A DNA stretch of 64,000 bases from an uncultured Poribacteria bacterium (lineage in GTDB: Bacteria > Poribacteria > WGA-4E > WGA-3G). The position numbers and the translations under genes were made by a program. The notes beneath the pieces are model-generated. The model was not told the origin of the DNA and did no database searches. It saw only the letters and a list, made by a program, of their open reading frames with translations. This document shows, one piece after another, positions 35,614-43,317 of this stretch; position 1 is the first letter of the stretch, and each line of letters opens with the position of its first letter. The stretch spans positions 248,001 to 312,000 of the forward strand of contig OX638352.1 in the NCBI GenBank assembly GCA_951813545.1. The letters are read 5' to 3'.

Positions 35614-36059
35614 CATACCAAATCAGAACACACCTTTCAAATCCGGTATCCTAGACAACCCTCCGTCATTCCCCACAGGTGTTATCCATAAGTCCGAAGG
35701 CATCTGAGCCGTAGAAGTGGTATAAATTGTCTGAATCCACTACCAAACTTCAGAATTTTTCACCCAGTGCCATCCTTGATAATCTATATTATACGTATTT
35801 GATAAATTCACTGCTGCCCAGTATCTCAACCGAGACATGGACGTTTTTACCCTTGATAATAATATTGACAAATTCATCCACAAATTATACAATTTAAGAA
35901 ATTTCAGGACTTACGCAAATTGGCTTCTTTTGCAGGTGCAGTTGGCAACCGCACCCTTCTTGGAAACAGCAAGAGGTGTAAAGTTCTGAGGTTCTGAAAC
36001 AGTAGCGTTTTTGAAAACACATGCTTATAACACGTGCTTGCATAGTAAGGAGAATACCA
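35614..36059 (+). other. Intergenic region upstream of the LamG gene
   Basis: This 446-bp AT-rich gap holds no reading frame with support. It contains a near-consensus promoter (35865-35893) and, just after it, a single MITE end, AGGACTTACGCA (35906-35917), identical to 12 of 13 bases of the terminal repeat at 19486 and without a visible partner end. Confidence 0.5.
35865..35893 (+). promoter_or_regulatory. Near-consensus sigma70 promoter for the LamG gene
   Basis: TTGACA (35865-35870), 17-bp spacer, TACAAT (35888-35893). The LamG gene starts about 165 bp downstream, with the MITE-end sequence in the transcribed leader. Confidence 0.55.
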
Positions 36060-36896
36060 ATGAAAACTTCTTTTATGTTCAGATTCTTGATGTTAGGTTT
36101 AATGCTGACAGGAGCGGTCCTGACAAGCCACGCGCAGAGCGTTAGTGACAATGACCTTATTATCTACTATAGTTTCAACGAGGACACCCTAGCAGGCGAC
36201 GACGTTCTCGATGTGTCCGGCAATGGGAATGATGGTTTCCTCCACGGCGATGATTTACAGATTGTATCAGGCAAGGTAGGCGGTGCTATGGAGTTACCGG
36301 GGGACTCCGCCCAATACATTTCGGTCCGGGAGCACATGTACGCAGAACCGTTTCCGGCACTGACTCTTGCCGTTTGGTCTAAGACCGGTGTAAGAGGGAT
36401 GATTGCCTCGTGGGATCGGAGTGAATTCTTCCGTTTTGCTGTCGGTGATGACGTGGGCGGAAACAACGGAACAACTTTCGTTGCTTTTGACCATTGTTGC
36501 CCGATACACGATTGGTATGGTAAGACCGATGTCGCCGATGACCAATGGCACCATCTTGTCGCAGTCTTTGATGGACAAGAGAAACGTATCTATGTTGACG
36601 GCAAGCTCGATGAAAGCATTGAGTCACCAACGGAAGTCATCGGTGCGGGTGCTGCACGGTTTGGGTTCATCGGAATCGGGTCAGAGGCACCTGCTTTTGA
36701 CGGCAATGTGGGACCTACGTGGGCATTCAATGGACTTCTGGACGAGTTCCTGATGTTCCATCGAGCACTAACTGAAGACGAAATCGCACACCTCGCCACG
36801 GGTCCTGAAGATCCCTTTGTCGATACAACGACCAGTGTTGAACCGACTGACAAACTGAGCACAACATGGGGTGCCCTGAAGTCTGCTTACAAGTAA
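36060..36896 (+). CDS. Secreted LamG/concanavalin-fold protein with KLxTTWG tail
   Basis: A 278-residue protein: signal peptide (about 1-25, cleavage after SHAQ), then one LamG-like jelly roll (about 30-245) with YYSFNED, DVSGNGNDGFLHG, WHHLVAVFDGQEKRIYVDG and NGLLDEFLMFHRALTEDEI. A short linker leads to the C-terminal KLSTTWGALKSAYK. Two other secreted proteins in this window (59126 and 60001) end with the same motif. LamG domains bind carbohydrates or proteins. AAGGAG precedes ATG 36060. Confidence 0.85.
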   Translation: MKTSFMFRFLMLGLMLTGAVLTSHAQSVSDNDLIIYYSFNEDTLAGDDVLDVSGNGNDGFLHGDDLQIVSGKVGGAMELPGDSAQYISVREHMYAEPFPALTLAVWSKTGVRGMIASWDRSEFFRFAVGDDVGGNNGTTFVAFDHCCPIHDWYGKTDVADDQWHHLVAVFDGQEKRIYVDGKLDESIESPTEVIGAGAARFGFIGIGSEAPAFDGNVGPTWAFNGLLDEFLMFHRALTEDEIAHLATGPEDPFVDTTTSVEPTDKLSTTWGALKSAYK

Positions 36897-37226
36897 AGTT
36901 AGGTGTTCTTGTGAATCCAAGGTTTAATCATAAACGGGTGCGGTTTCAAATCGCACCGGATTACAAGTAGTCCGTTATAGTCTGCTGGCGAGGTTTCCCA
37001 ACCTCGCCTCACGCTATTTTAGGGGATCTCCAATCCCAGCTGCTAACTACTATTCCGCTGTAGGAGCGAGCTGTGCTCGCGACCATCAACTGTCCTTTCC
37101 CTTGACTTTCCGCTCCAGACTCTGGTATCCTTTTATAGGATTTGTACAACACAACTATAGCATTCATACATTACGATCTTCTACCGGCACGCGTGATACG
37201 CGCGCCATATTATACCAGATTTCATT
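36897..37226. other. Intergenic region with a cluster of short hairpins
   Basis: There is no gene in these 330 bp. It has GGTGCG/CGCACC (36937-36957), a perfect GGCGAGGTT-TCCC-AACCTCGCC hairpin (36987-37008) and GCGAGC-TGT-GCTCGC (37066-37080) behind CTGTAGGA. They differ from each other in sequence, are unevenly spaced and are not a CRISPR array. A promoter for the alcohol dehydrogenase gene lies at the end. Confidence 0.55.
37102..37131 (+). promoter_or_regulatory. Putative promoter of the alcohol dehydrogenase gene
   Basis: TTGACT (37102-37107), 18-bp spacer, TATCCT (37126-37131). The sequence TGGTATCCTTT around the -10 also occurs twice upstream of the CBS genes (30595 and 30618). Confidence 0.4.
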
Positions 37227-38348
37227 ATGGAAAGTTTTGACTGCGAACTGAAACAACAGGTTATTTTTGGCAACAATACGATTGAGAGGCTCGGTGAATT
37301 GACTCGCTCGCTCGGAGGTAGCCGAGTTCTCATCACAACAGACACGGGTATCGAAAAGGCAGGCATCCTCGCGAGAGCCGTCTCAGCACTGCAAAGCGAA
37401 CGGATCGCTGCTTACGTTTATGCCGATGTCACGTCCAACCCGACGACAGAAGATGTTGACGCTGCGGTTGTCGTTGCGAAGACCAACGCACCGATAGACC
37501 TTATCATCGGACTCGGCGGTGGCAGCCCAATGGATTGCGCGAAAGGGGCAAACTTTCTGCTCACAAACGGTGGCAAAATGGAGGACTACTGGGGCACAAA
37601 TAAGGCGACACAACCAATGCTGCCCTCTATCGGCATCCCGACGACCATCGGCACCGGCAGCGAAGCACAGTCCTTCGCACTCATCGCACAAGCAGAATCT
37701 CATATCAAAATGGCGTGTGGCGATAAAAAGGCACGATTCGGCACCGTAATTTTGGACGCGACGCTCACCAAAACCTTGCCGAGACCGATCGCAGCAATCA
37801 CCGGTATAGACGCCGTCGCACACGCTGTAGAGAGTTTCGTCTCAACCAGACACAACCCGATGTCCCAGATGTTCTCACGACACGCATGGGAATTGTTAAA
37901 TGCTCACTTTGAGGCATCCCTTGAATCTGATAATTCCATAGCGCGAAGTAAGATGTTATTCGGTGCTTACCTCGCGGGACTTGCGATCGAAAATTCAATG
38001 CTCGGTGCCGCACATGCTTGTGCTAACCCCTTGACTGCGAGATACGACGTCATCCACGGCGTTGCTGTGTCATTGATGCTACCACACGTCATCCGGCTCA
38101 ATAGCACTGTCGCCGGAGAAGCCTATCGCGAGCTACACCCGAATGGAAATTTAGCGGACAGAATCACAACACTAAAGCAGATTGGCAATTTACCGAACAG
38201 ACTTCGGGATTACCCTGTCCAATATACGATAGGAACAGCAGAGATACCGACGTTGGCGAAGGAAGCGGCGACACAGTGGACAGCGCAGTTCAACCCGCGT
38301 CCTTTGAATATTAGAGATTTTATGACACTTTATGAAGAGGTTTATTGA
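37227..38348 (+). CDS. Iron-containing alcohol dehydrogenase
   Basis: A 373-residue group III alcohol dehydrogenase. The NAD-binding GLGGGSPMDCAKG motif is near residue 92. The metal ligands are expected as Asp and His in GIDAVAHAVE, and as the two His of GAAHACANPLTARYDVIHG, all present. It reduces aldehydes or oxidises alcohols with NAD(P)H and Fe or Zn. The ribosome-binding site is weak. The next gene overlaps its 3' end by 17 bp. Confidence 0.9.
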   Translation: MESFDCELKQQVIFGNNTIERLGELTRSLGGSRVLITTDTGIEKAGILARAVSALQSERIAAYVYADVTSNPTTEDVDAAVVVAKTNAPIDLIIGLGGGSPMDCAKGANFLLTNGGKMEDYWGTNKATQPMLPSIGIPTTIGTGSEAQSFALIAQAESHIKMACGDKKARFGTVILDATLTKTLPRPIAAITGIDAVAHAVESFVSTRHNPMSQMFSRHAWELLNAHFEASLESDNSIARSKMLFGAYLAGLAIENSMLGAAHACANPLTARYDVIHGVAVSLMLPHVIRLNSTVAGEAYRELHPNGNLADRITTLKQIGNLPNRLRDYPVQYTIGTAEIPTLAKEAATQWTAQFNPRPLNIRDFMTLYEEVY

Positions 38349-39528
38349 AATACAAGTCCCTAAGCGTAACTCTGCTCATCTTAAGTCAAAGGCAACGGTA
38401 CAACGGAGTGTGCCTGCTACCTTCCTCATCCTTGTGCTACTGCTTCTTGCCTCACATCCAACTCTTGGCAATTGGACAAGTTTCCGCGGTGACCCACAAC
38501 TTACCGGTGTCGCTGATTCCGAACTCCCTGAAAACCCTCAATTGCTTTGGACTTTTCAGGCAGGAGATATGATTGAATCCACCGCTGCAGTCGTTGACGG
38601 CACCGTTTATATTGGCGCGTTAGATGGCGTTCTCTACGCAATCGACGCACAAACCGGCGAAAAGCAGTGGACGTATCAGACGAACAGTTCAATTAAAGCG
38701 TCCCTGGCTATCCACGATGGAATCGCCTATTTCGGTGATGGCGATGGGGTCTTTCATGCGGTGGATATCAACACTCATGAAATGAAATGGCAATTTCGCA
38801 CGGAGGGCGAAATCATATCATCGGCGAATTTTGCTGATGACCGCGTGCTATTCGGTTCCTATGACGGATTCCTCTATTGCCTCAACCGCGAGGACGGAAA
38901 ACTGATATGGAAATTTGAGACAGAAGGTTACGTTCACGGCACTCCGGGGGTTTGGACGCAGATCACAAGTAATTCTGGGAAAGCGGAAAACTTCGTAATT
39001 GTCACCGGATGCGATAGTTATCTTCGCGTCATCAATATCAACGACGGTACACAGACACAACAGGTAAACCTCGGCGCGTATGTCGGGGCAAGTGCTGCGA
39101 TCTCACAAGATCACGTTTACTGCGGCACATATGGCACCGAAATATTGAGCGTCGGATTAGATACTGGGGAAATTAAATGGCGGTATCGTCATCCTAAACG
39201 CAGACTCCCATTCTTCGCCTCAGCCGCTCTCACTGAAGAAAGCGTTATTATTGGGGGGCGCGATAAGATGGTGCATGCGCTCTCACTGGAGACTGGCGAG
39301 TCGCTATGGACGTACACTGCCAAATCCCGTATTGAGTCTTCCGCTGTCATCGTCGGCACGCGCGTCTTTCTTGGAACAACTCGCGGATTGTTTATCGCTT
39401 TAGATATTACGAGTGGGAAATCGGTGTGGGAATTCGCAACAGGTTCATCTATCGTTGCCTCACCGAGCGTCTCTGATGGTAGAATTTATATTGGGACTGA
39501 GGATGGGATCCTATATTGCTTTGGATAG
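38332..39528 (+). CDS. PQQ-like beta-propeller repeat protein
   Basis: A 398-residue protein with a basic leader, one hydrophobic signal or anchor segment (about residues 27-45), and then at least seven PQQ-type blades with repeated GxVYIGALDGxLYAID and TGExxWTY motifs, ending YIGTEDGILYCFG. No separate catalytic domain is present, so it is probably a scaffold or binding protein in the periplasm or outside the cell. ATG 38332 lies inside the alcohol dehydrogenase gene (17-bp overlap), so translation is coupled. Confidence 0.85.
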   Translation: MKRFIEIQVPKRNSAHLKSKATVQRSVPATFLILVLLLLASHPTLGNWTSFRGDPQLTGVADSELPENPQLLWTFQAGDMIESTAAVVDGTVYIGALDGVLYAIDAQTGEKQWTYQTNSSIKASLAIHDGIAYFGDGDGVFHAVDINTHEMKWQFRTEGEIISSANFADDRVLFGSYDGFLYCLNREDGKLIWKFETEGYVHGTPGVWTQITSNSGKAENFVIVTGCDSYLRVININDGTQTQQVNLGAYVGASAAISQDHVYCGTYGTEILSVGLDTGEIKWRYRHPKRRLPFFASAALTEESVIIGGRDKMVHALSLETGESLWTYTAKSRIESSAVIVGTRVFLGTTRGLFIALDITSGKSVWEFATGSSIVASPSVSDGRIYIGTEDGILYCFG

Positions 39529-39529
39529 A

Positions 39530-40153
39530 TTAGTCTTCAAGAGAGGATTCGTCAAGAGGAAACTTCTCAGTAATAATCATCAGCGGATCTTTCTTCGCGA
39601 CCACCCTATAGGTGCGGCTGAGAAACGGCTTTGATTCGAGATGCCCGATAGCATCTGGTAGACCCACGGCTCGTTCAAGCCCCCACCACAGCAAGTCGCG
39701 GCGTGTTTCCCAAGTAGTTCTTTGCAAAAGCACCCCCAATCCGCCCGTCCTTGATTTCAATCCTGCCACAACGCTGCTTGGTAGACGTTCGTAGACAATA
39801 TGAGAAATTGCGTAGGCGTGGGTCTTCGGTGCTTGCGTATCAGTGGCATGTGTTTGCAACACGATTTCCCGCGTAACAACCGGATCACCTATCGGGAGTT
39901 CCAGCCAAGCGTACTCAATACCCAAGGCTTGCTCTGTTTCTCGTAGGGGAACGACCTCTATTGGAGAAAACGTATATGCCTCAATAAGATGTGTGACAGT
40001 TCCATCAGTAACAAGTAGTGCGCGCTGAAATGGTGTTAATCGTGAGGGTTTGATGTCGTCCAACGTCGGTGGTCTGGCAGCTTGAGCAACAAACAGCTTA
40101 TTCAGCCGTTCATTGATAATAGTATCTGAATCAGCAATCGTGCTTGTGTTCAC
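39530..40153 (-). CDS. Chorismate pyruvate-lyase (UbiC-like, DUF98) family protein
   Basis: A 207-residue protein of the UbiC/DUF98 fold: LTPFQRALLVTDGTVTHLIEAYTFSPIEV, then a long central strand region and YAISHIVYERLP near residue 135. UbiC-type enzymes convert chorismate to 4-hydroxybenzoate and pyruvate; DUF98 relatives include 3-hydroxybenzoate-type variants and effector-binding domains. AGGAGG lies 8 nt upstream of GTG 40153, which fixes the start. It is divergent from the radical SAM gene, and together with the CoA ligase and flavin enzyme it suggests an aromatic-acid pathway. Confidence 0.75.
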   Translation of the reverse strand: MNTSTIADSDTIINERLNKLFVAQAARPPTLDDIKPSRLTPFQRALLVTDGTVTHLIEAYTFSPIEVVPLRETEQALGIEYAWLELPIGDPVVTREIVLQTHATDTQAPKTHAYAISHIVYERLPSSVVAGLKSRTGGLGVLLQRTTWETRRDLLWWGLERAVGLPDAIGHLESKPFLSRTYRVVAKKDPLMIITEKFPLDESSLED

Positions 40154-40225
40154 CGTGCATGCCTCCTACGAGTTAACCCATTCGTAATAATTATACACCG
40201 ACTAACACAACCTGTCAACATAGAA

Positions 40226-40255
40226 TTGGCACGATTTACCATTTCATGTTATAAT
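40226..40255 (+). promoter_or_regulatory. Putative promoter of the radical SAM/CoA ligase unit
   Basis: TTGGCA (40226-40231), 18-bp spacer, TATAAT (40250-40255), about 95 bp upstream of ATG 40349, in the divergent gap with the UbiC-like gene. Confidence 0.5.
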
Positions 40256-40348
40256 TAATTGCGAACTTATACTAACGCTACACGCTACATCTCGTGCCGC
40301 AGGATCGCGAAGAGGTCAATGCAAACCCAAGGTAAAGGAGCATAAATA

Positions 40349-41689
40349 ATGCCTGACACAAAACCGGAACCTGCAACAGCAGGCATAGATTCAAAGGACA
40401 CAACCGTAGGGAGTGTTTTCGTCTCTAACTACCCGCCGTATTCCACATGGGGCGAGTCTGACGTACCAGAAGTGCACCAAGCACTGATTGAACCGCCTCG
40501 CCCAGATGCCACGCTGGGACTTTATCTCCACATCCCTTTCTGTCGCAAGCGGTGCAAGTTCTGCTATTTTCGCGTCTATACCGACAAAAACAGTTCAGAA
40601 ATCGACACGTATCTGAACGCTCTCGCGAAAGAGGTCGAAATTTATAGTGCACAACCCGCGATCGCAGGTAGACCTCTGAAATTCGTCTATTTCGGTGGCG
40701 GTACGCCGTCTTACATTAGCGTGAAACACCTGACGGCTCTTGTCAATAGAGTAAAACAGGTGATGCCGTGGGATCCTGCTGAAGAGGTTGCTTTTGAGTG
40801 CGAACCCGGCACCTTGACAGAAAAGAAAGTAGAGGCTATCAAAGGGATCGGTGTAACCCGATTAAGTCTCGGTGTTGAGAACCTGAATGACGAAATCCTC
40901 GCTGAAAACGGTAGAGCACATCTTTCCAAAGAGGTTTATCGCATCGTACCGTGGATAAAGACGTTGACGTTCGATCAAGTCAATATTGATCTCATCTCAG
41001 GTATGATAGGCGAAACGTGGGAGAGCTGGCGAGACACCGTCAAAAAGACGATAGAACTTGATCCAGACAGCGTTACCGTCTATCAGCTTGAACTGCCGTT
41101 CAACACCGTCTACTCCAAGGACATTCTCGGCGGCGATACGCTTCCAGTGGCAGATTGGAAACTGAAACGCGAATGGCACCAATACGCCTTTGAGCAGTTT
41201 ACACAAGCCGGTTACATGCAATCCAGCGCATATACGGTGCTTAAGAAAGACAAGAATTGCCAATTTGTTTACCGCGACGCGGTGTGGCAGGGCAGCGATA
41301 TGATAGGGACAGGCGTTGCGTCTTTTTCGCACCTCAGCGGAATCCACTTTCAGAACACGCCCTCGTGGGGCAACTACCTCGGCAACCTTGAGGAAGACAG
41401 ACTCCCGATTTATCGTGCGTTGAAACCCACGGAAGCGGAACGGTTGACGCGAGAGATGATACTACAGCTCAAACTCGGAAAAATCAGCCCTTCCTATTTC
41501 CAAGCGAAGTTCAACGCAGATATCCTCTCACTCTATGCCGAAGCCTACGAAAAGCTGCAAAACGACGGTATGTTGCGTGTCAACGCCGCATCAGATGAAA
41601 TCCAGTTGACCCAGCGCGGATTGCTCCAAGTCGATAGCCTGCTGCCAGCGTTCTATGCCCCCGAATATCAGAACACACGATATACCTAG
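40349..41689 (+). CDS. HemN/HemW-like radical SAM protein
   Basis: A 446-residue coproporphyrinogen-oxidase-family radical SAM enzyme. The cluster motif CRKRCKFC places Cys65, Cys69 and Cys72, and GGGTPS near residue 112 is the SAM-binding strand. SLGVENLNDEIL and DLISGMIGETWESW follow, and a HemN-type C-terminal domain is present. True HemW is usually near 380 residues and is not tied to biosynthetic genes. HemN-like class C radical SAM methyltransferases and cyclases do sit in natural-product clusters, which fits the CoA ligase 4 bp downstream. AAGGAG precedes ATG 40349. Confidence 0.8.
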   Translation: MPDTKPEPATAGIDSKDTTVGSVFVSNYPPYSTWGESDVPEVHQALIEPPRPDATLGLYLHIPFCRKRCKFCYFRVYTDKNSSEIDTYLNALAKEVEIYSAQPAIAGRPLKFVYFGGGTPSYISVKHLTALVNRVKQVMPWDPAEEVAFECEPGTLTEKKVEAIKGIGVTRLSLGVENLNDEILAENGRAHLSKEVYRIVPWIKTLTFDQVNIDLISGMIGETWESWRDTVKKTIELDPDSVTVYQLELPFNTVYSKDILGGDTLPVADWKLKREWHQYAFEQFTQAGYMQSSAYTVLKKDKNCQFVYRDAVWQGSDMIGTGVASFSHLSGIHFQNTPSWGNYLGNLEEDRLPIYRALKPTEAERLTREMILQLKLGKISPSYFQAKFNADILSLYAEAYEKLQNDGMLRVNAASDEIQLTQRGLLQVDSLLPAFYAPEYQNTRYT

Positions 41690-41692
41690 TAT

Positions 41693-42943
41693 ATGGATAC
41701 ACAGACGCAATTACATCGCCTCCGTGAGATGCTTGCTCCGGTGTTGGAGACAAACGCCTTCTATCGACGAAAACTCACCGAAGTCGGAATTACGCATCTA
41801 AACGATGTGCAGACCTTAGCGGATTACCGGAAGCTGCCCTTTACCACAAAGGAAGAACTCAGCACAGATCAGGTGTCGCATCCACCTTACGGCACGAACT
41901 TGACCTTTCCACTGGAGCGATATACCTGTCTCCATCGCACCTCAGGTACGACAGGTTCACCGTTGCGATGGTTGGACACAGCAGAATCGTGGGATTGGTG
42001 GGGAAAATGTTGGGGAGAAATCTACAGTGCCGCAGGCGTGACATCAGCAGACCGTCTCATGATCGCTTTCTCATTCGGTCCCTTTATCGGTTTCTGGAGT
42101 GCTTATCACGGTGCGCAGCAACTCGGTGCGCTCATAATCCCTAATGGCGGTATGACCTCCGACCAGCGGATACGTGCCATCCTCAGCAACGATGTGACAG
42201 TGCTCATCGCGACACCGACATACACATTGCGACTTGCCGAAGTCGCCGAACAGGACGGCATCAACCTGCGTGAAGAAGCCTCAATCCGGGTAACAATCCA
42301 CGCCGGTGAGCCGGGGGCAAGCCTACCCGCAACAAAACAACGCATTGAAACACGTTGGGGCGCGCGTGCCTACGATCATGCGGGGGCAACGGAAGTCGGG
42401 GCATGGGGTGTTATGTGCGAACCGCAGGCGGGAGTCCACCTCAACGAAAACGAGTTTATCTGCGAAGTGCTTGATCCAGAAACCGGGAATCCAGCAGACG
42501 AAGGTGAGCTAGTAATTACCAATTTAGGACGTATCGGCATGCCGGTTATCCGTTACCGGACGGGAGATCACGTAAAGCTCAAATCTGCACCGTGTGAATG
42601 TGGTAGGGAGACTCGTGCCCTTGAAGGTGGCATTATTGGACGATTAGACAATGCGCTCATTATTCGCGGCCTGAATGTATATCCTGCTACGCTTGAAAAC
42701 ATCATCCTCAAATTCGCAGATGTCCAAGAATTTGCTGGTCGCGTTTACGGAACAGAAACATTCGATGAACTCGAAATCCAGATTGAATCTACAAACCCGA
42801 ATCCTGCCGACACCGCCACTGCTGTCGCCGCTGCGATTCGAGACGAATTAGGCTTGCGCGCCACTGTGAAAGCGGTACCGATTGGAACGTTACCAAGGTA
42901 TGAACTCAAGTCAAATAGATTCGCCGATGAGCGGTCCTCATGA
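41693..42943 (+). CDS. Phenylacetate-CoA ligase (PaaK)-like AMP-forming enzyme
   Basis: A 416-residue adenylate-forming enzyme of the PaaK type. SGTTGSP at residues 84-90 is the phosphate loop; YDHAGATEVG and RIGMPVIRYRTGDHVKL with the adenylate Asp are further along, and the C-terminal lid begins about LIIRGLNVYPATLE. It has the four-Cys-like CECGRET patch seen in the family. It activates an aryl or arylacetic acid as its CoA thioester. It starts 3 nt after the radical SAM gene's stop, so the two are tightly coupled. A natural substrate would be the hydroxybenzoate made by the UbiC-like enzyme (inference). Confidence 0.85.
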   Translation: MDTQTQLHRLREMLAPVLETNAFYRRKLTEVGITHLNDVQTLADYRKLPFTTKEELSTDQVSHPPYGTNLTFPLERYTCLHRTSGTTGSPLRWLDTAESWDWWGKCWGEIYSAAGVTSADRLMIAFSFGPFIGFWSAYHGAQQLGALIIPNGGMTSDQRIRAILSNDVTVLIATPTYTLRLAEVAEQDGINLREEASIRVTIHAGEPGASLPATKQRIETRWGARAYDHAGATEVGAWGVMCEPQAGVHLNENEFICEVLDPETGNPADEGELVITNLGRIGMPVIRYRTGDHVKLKSAPCECGRETRALEGGIIGRLDNALIIRGLNVYPATLENIILKFADVQEFAGRVYGTETFDELEIQIESTNPNPADTATAVAAAIRDELGLRATVKAVPIGTLPRYELKSNRFADERSS

Positions 42944-42956
42944 ACAACATGCCTCC

Positions 42957-42984
42957 GGTTTGTAGTAGTGCAATTCATTGCGCG
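42957..42984 (+). repeat. GTAGTAG/TTCA-loop palindromic repeat, short form
   Basis: GGTTTGTAGTAG (42957-42968) runs into the hairpin GTGCAA-TTCA-TTGCGC (42968-42983), with one G-T pair. Its layout matches the repeats at 8043-8101 (reverse strand) and 24794-24888. It lies 65 bp before the truncated BrnA-like frame. Confidence 0.6.
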
Positions 42985-43048
42985 TTGGCGACACAATGAT
43001 TCAGATTATGCCCACCCTTTATTAATCAATTAGAACTTACGTAATCCT

Positions 43049-43309
43049 TTGAGTTGTGTTATAATATCGTATTATGATGACCTTAACACCAGCACGGCTT
43101 CTGAAACTGAGAGCCTAACTGATGACGCTATTGATACATCGGATATCCCGGAACTTGATGATGAGTTTTGGGAAAATGCCCATCGGGTTGGCTCCGAAAA
43201 TTACCTTCAAATTGAACATGAAATCTTAGAATGGTTTAAGAAACAAGGACAAGATTACCACGAGCGGACAAATACGGTACTTCGAGCGTATATGGAAACT
43301 CATAGATAA
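43049..43309 (+). CDS. BrnA-like antitoxin remnant without BrnT
   Basis: The frame encodes LTDDAIDTSDIPELDDEFWENAH and then EHEILEWFKKQGQDYHERTNTVLRAYMETHR, the acidic linker and ribbon-helix-helix of BrnA (COG3514). BrnA normally follows and neutralises the BrnT ribonuclease. No BrnT gene is present upstream, where only 105 bp separate it from the CoA ligase gene. The only in-frame start is TTG 43049, which overlaps a TATAAT, so the true N-terminus is probably lost. It could still bind DNA. The palindromic repeat next to the break suggests a rearrangement. Confidence 0.6.
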   Translation: MSCVIISYYDDLNTSTASETESLTDDAIDTSDIPELDDEFWENAHRVGSENYLQIEHEILEWFKKQGQDYHERTNTVLRAYMETHR

Positions 43310-43317
43310 ATCAACAA

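Noticed and set aside
36937..37080. Possible CRISPR array
   Set aside because: The hairpins differ from each other in sequence and spacing, with no repeated unit of 24-40 bp and no cas genes.
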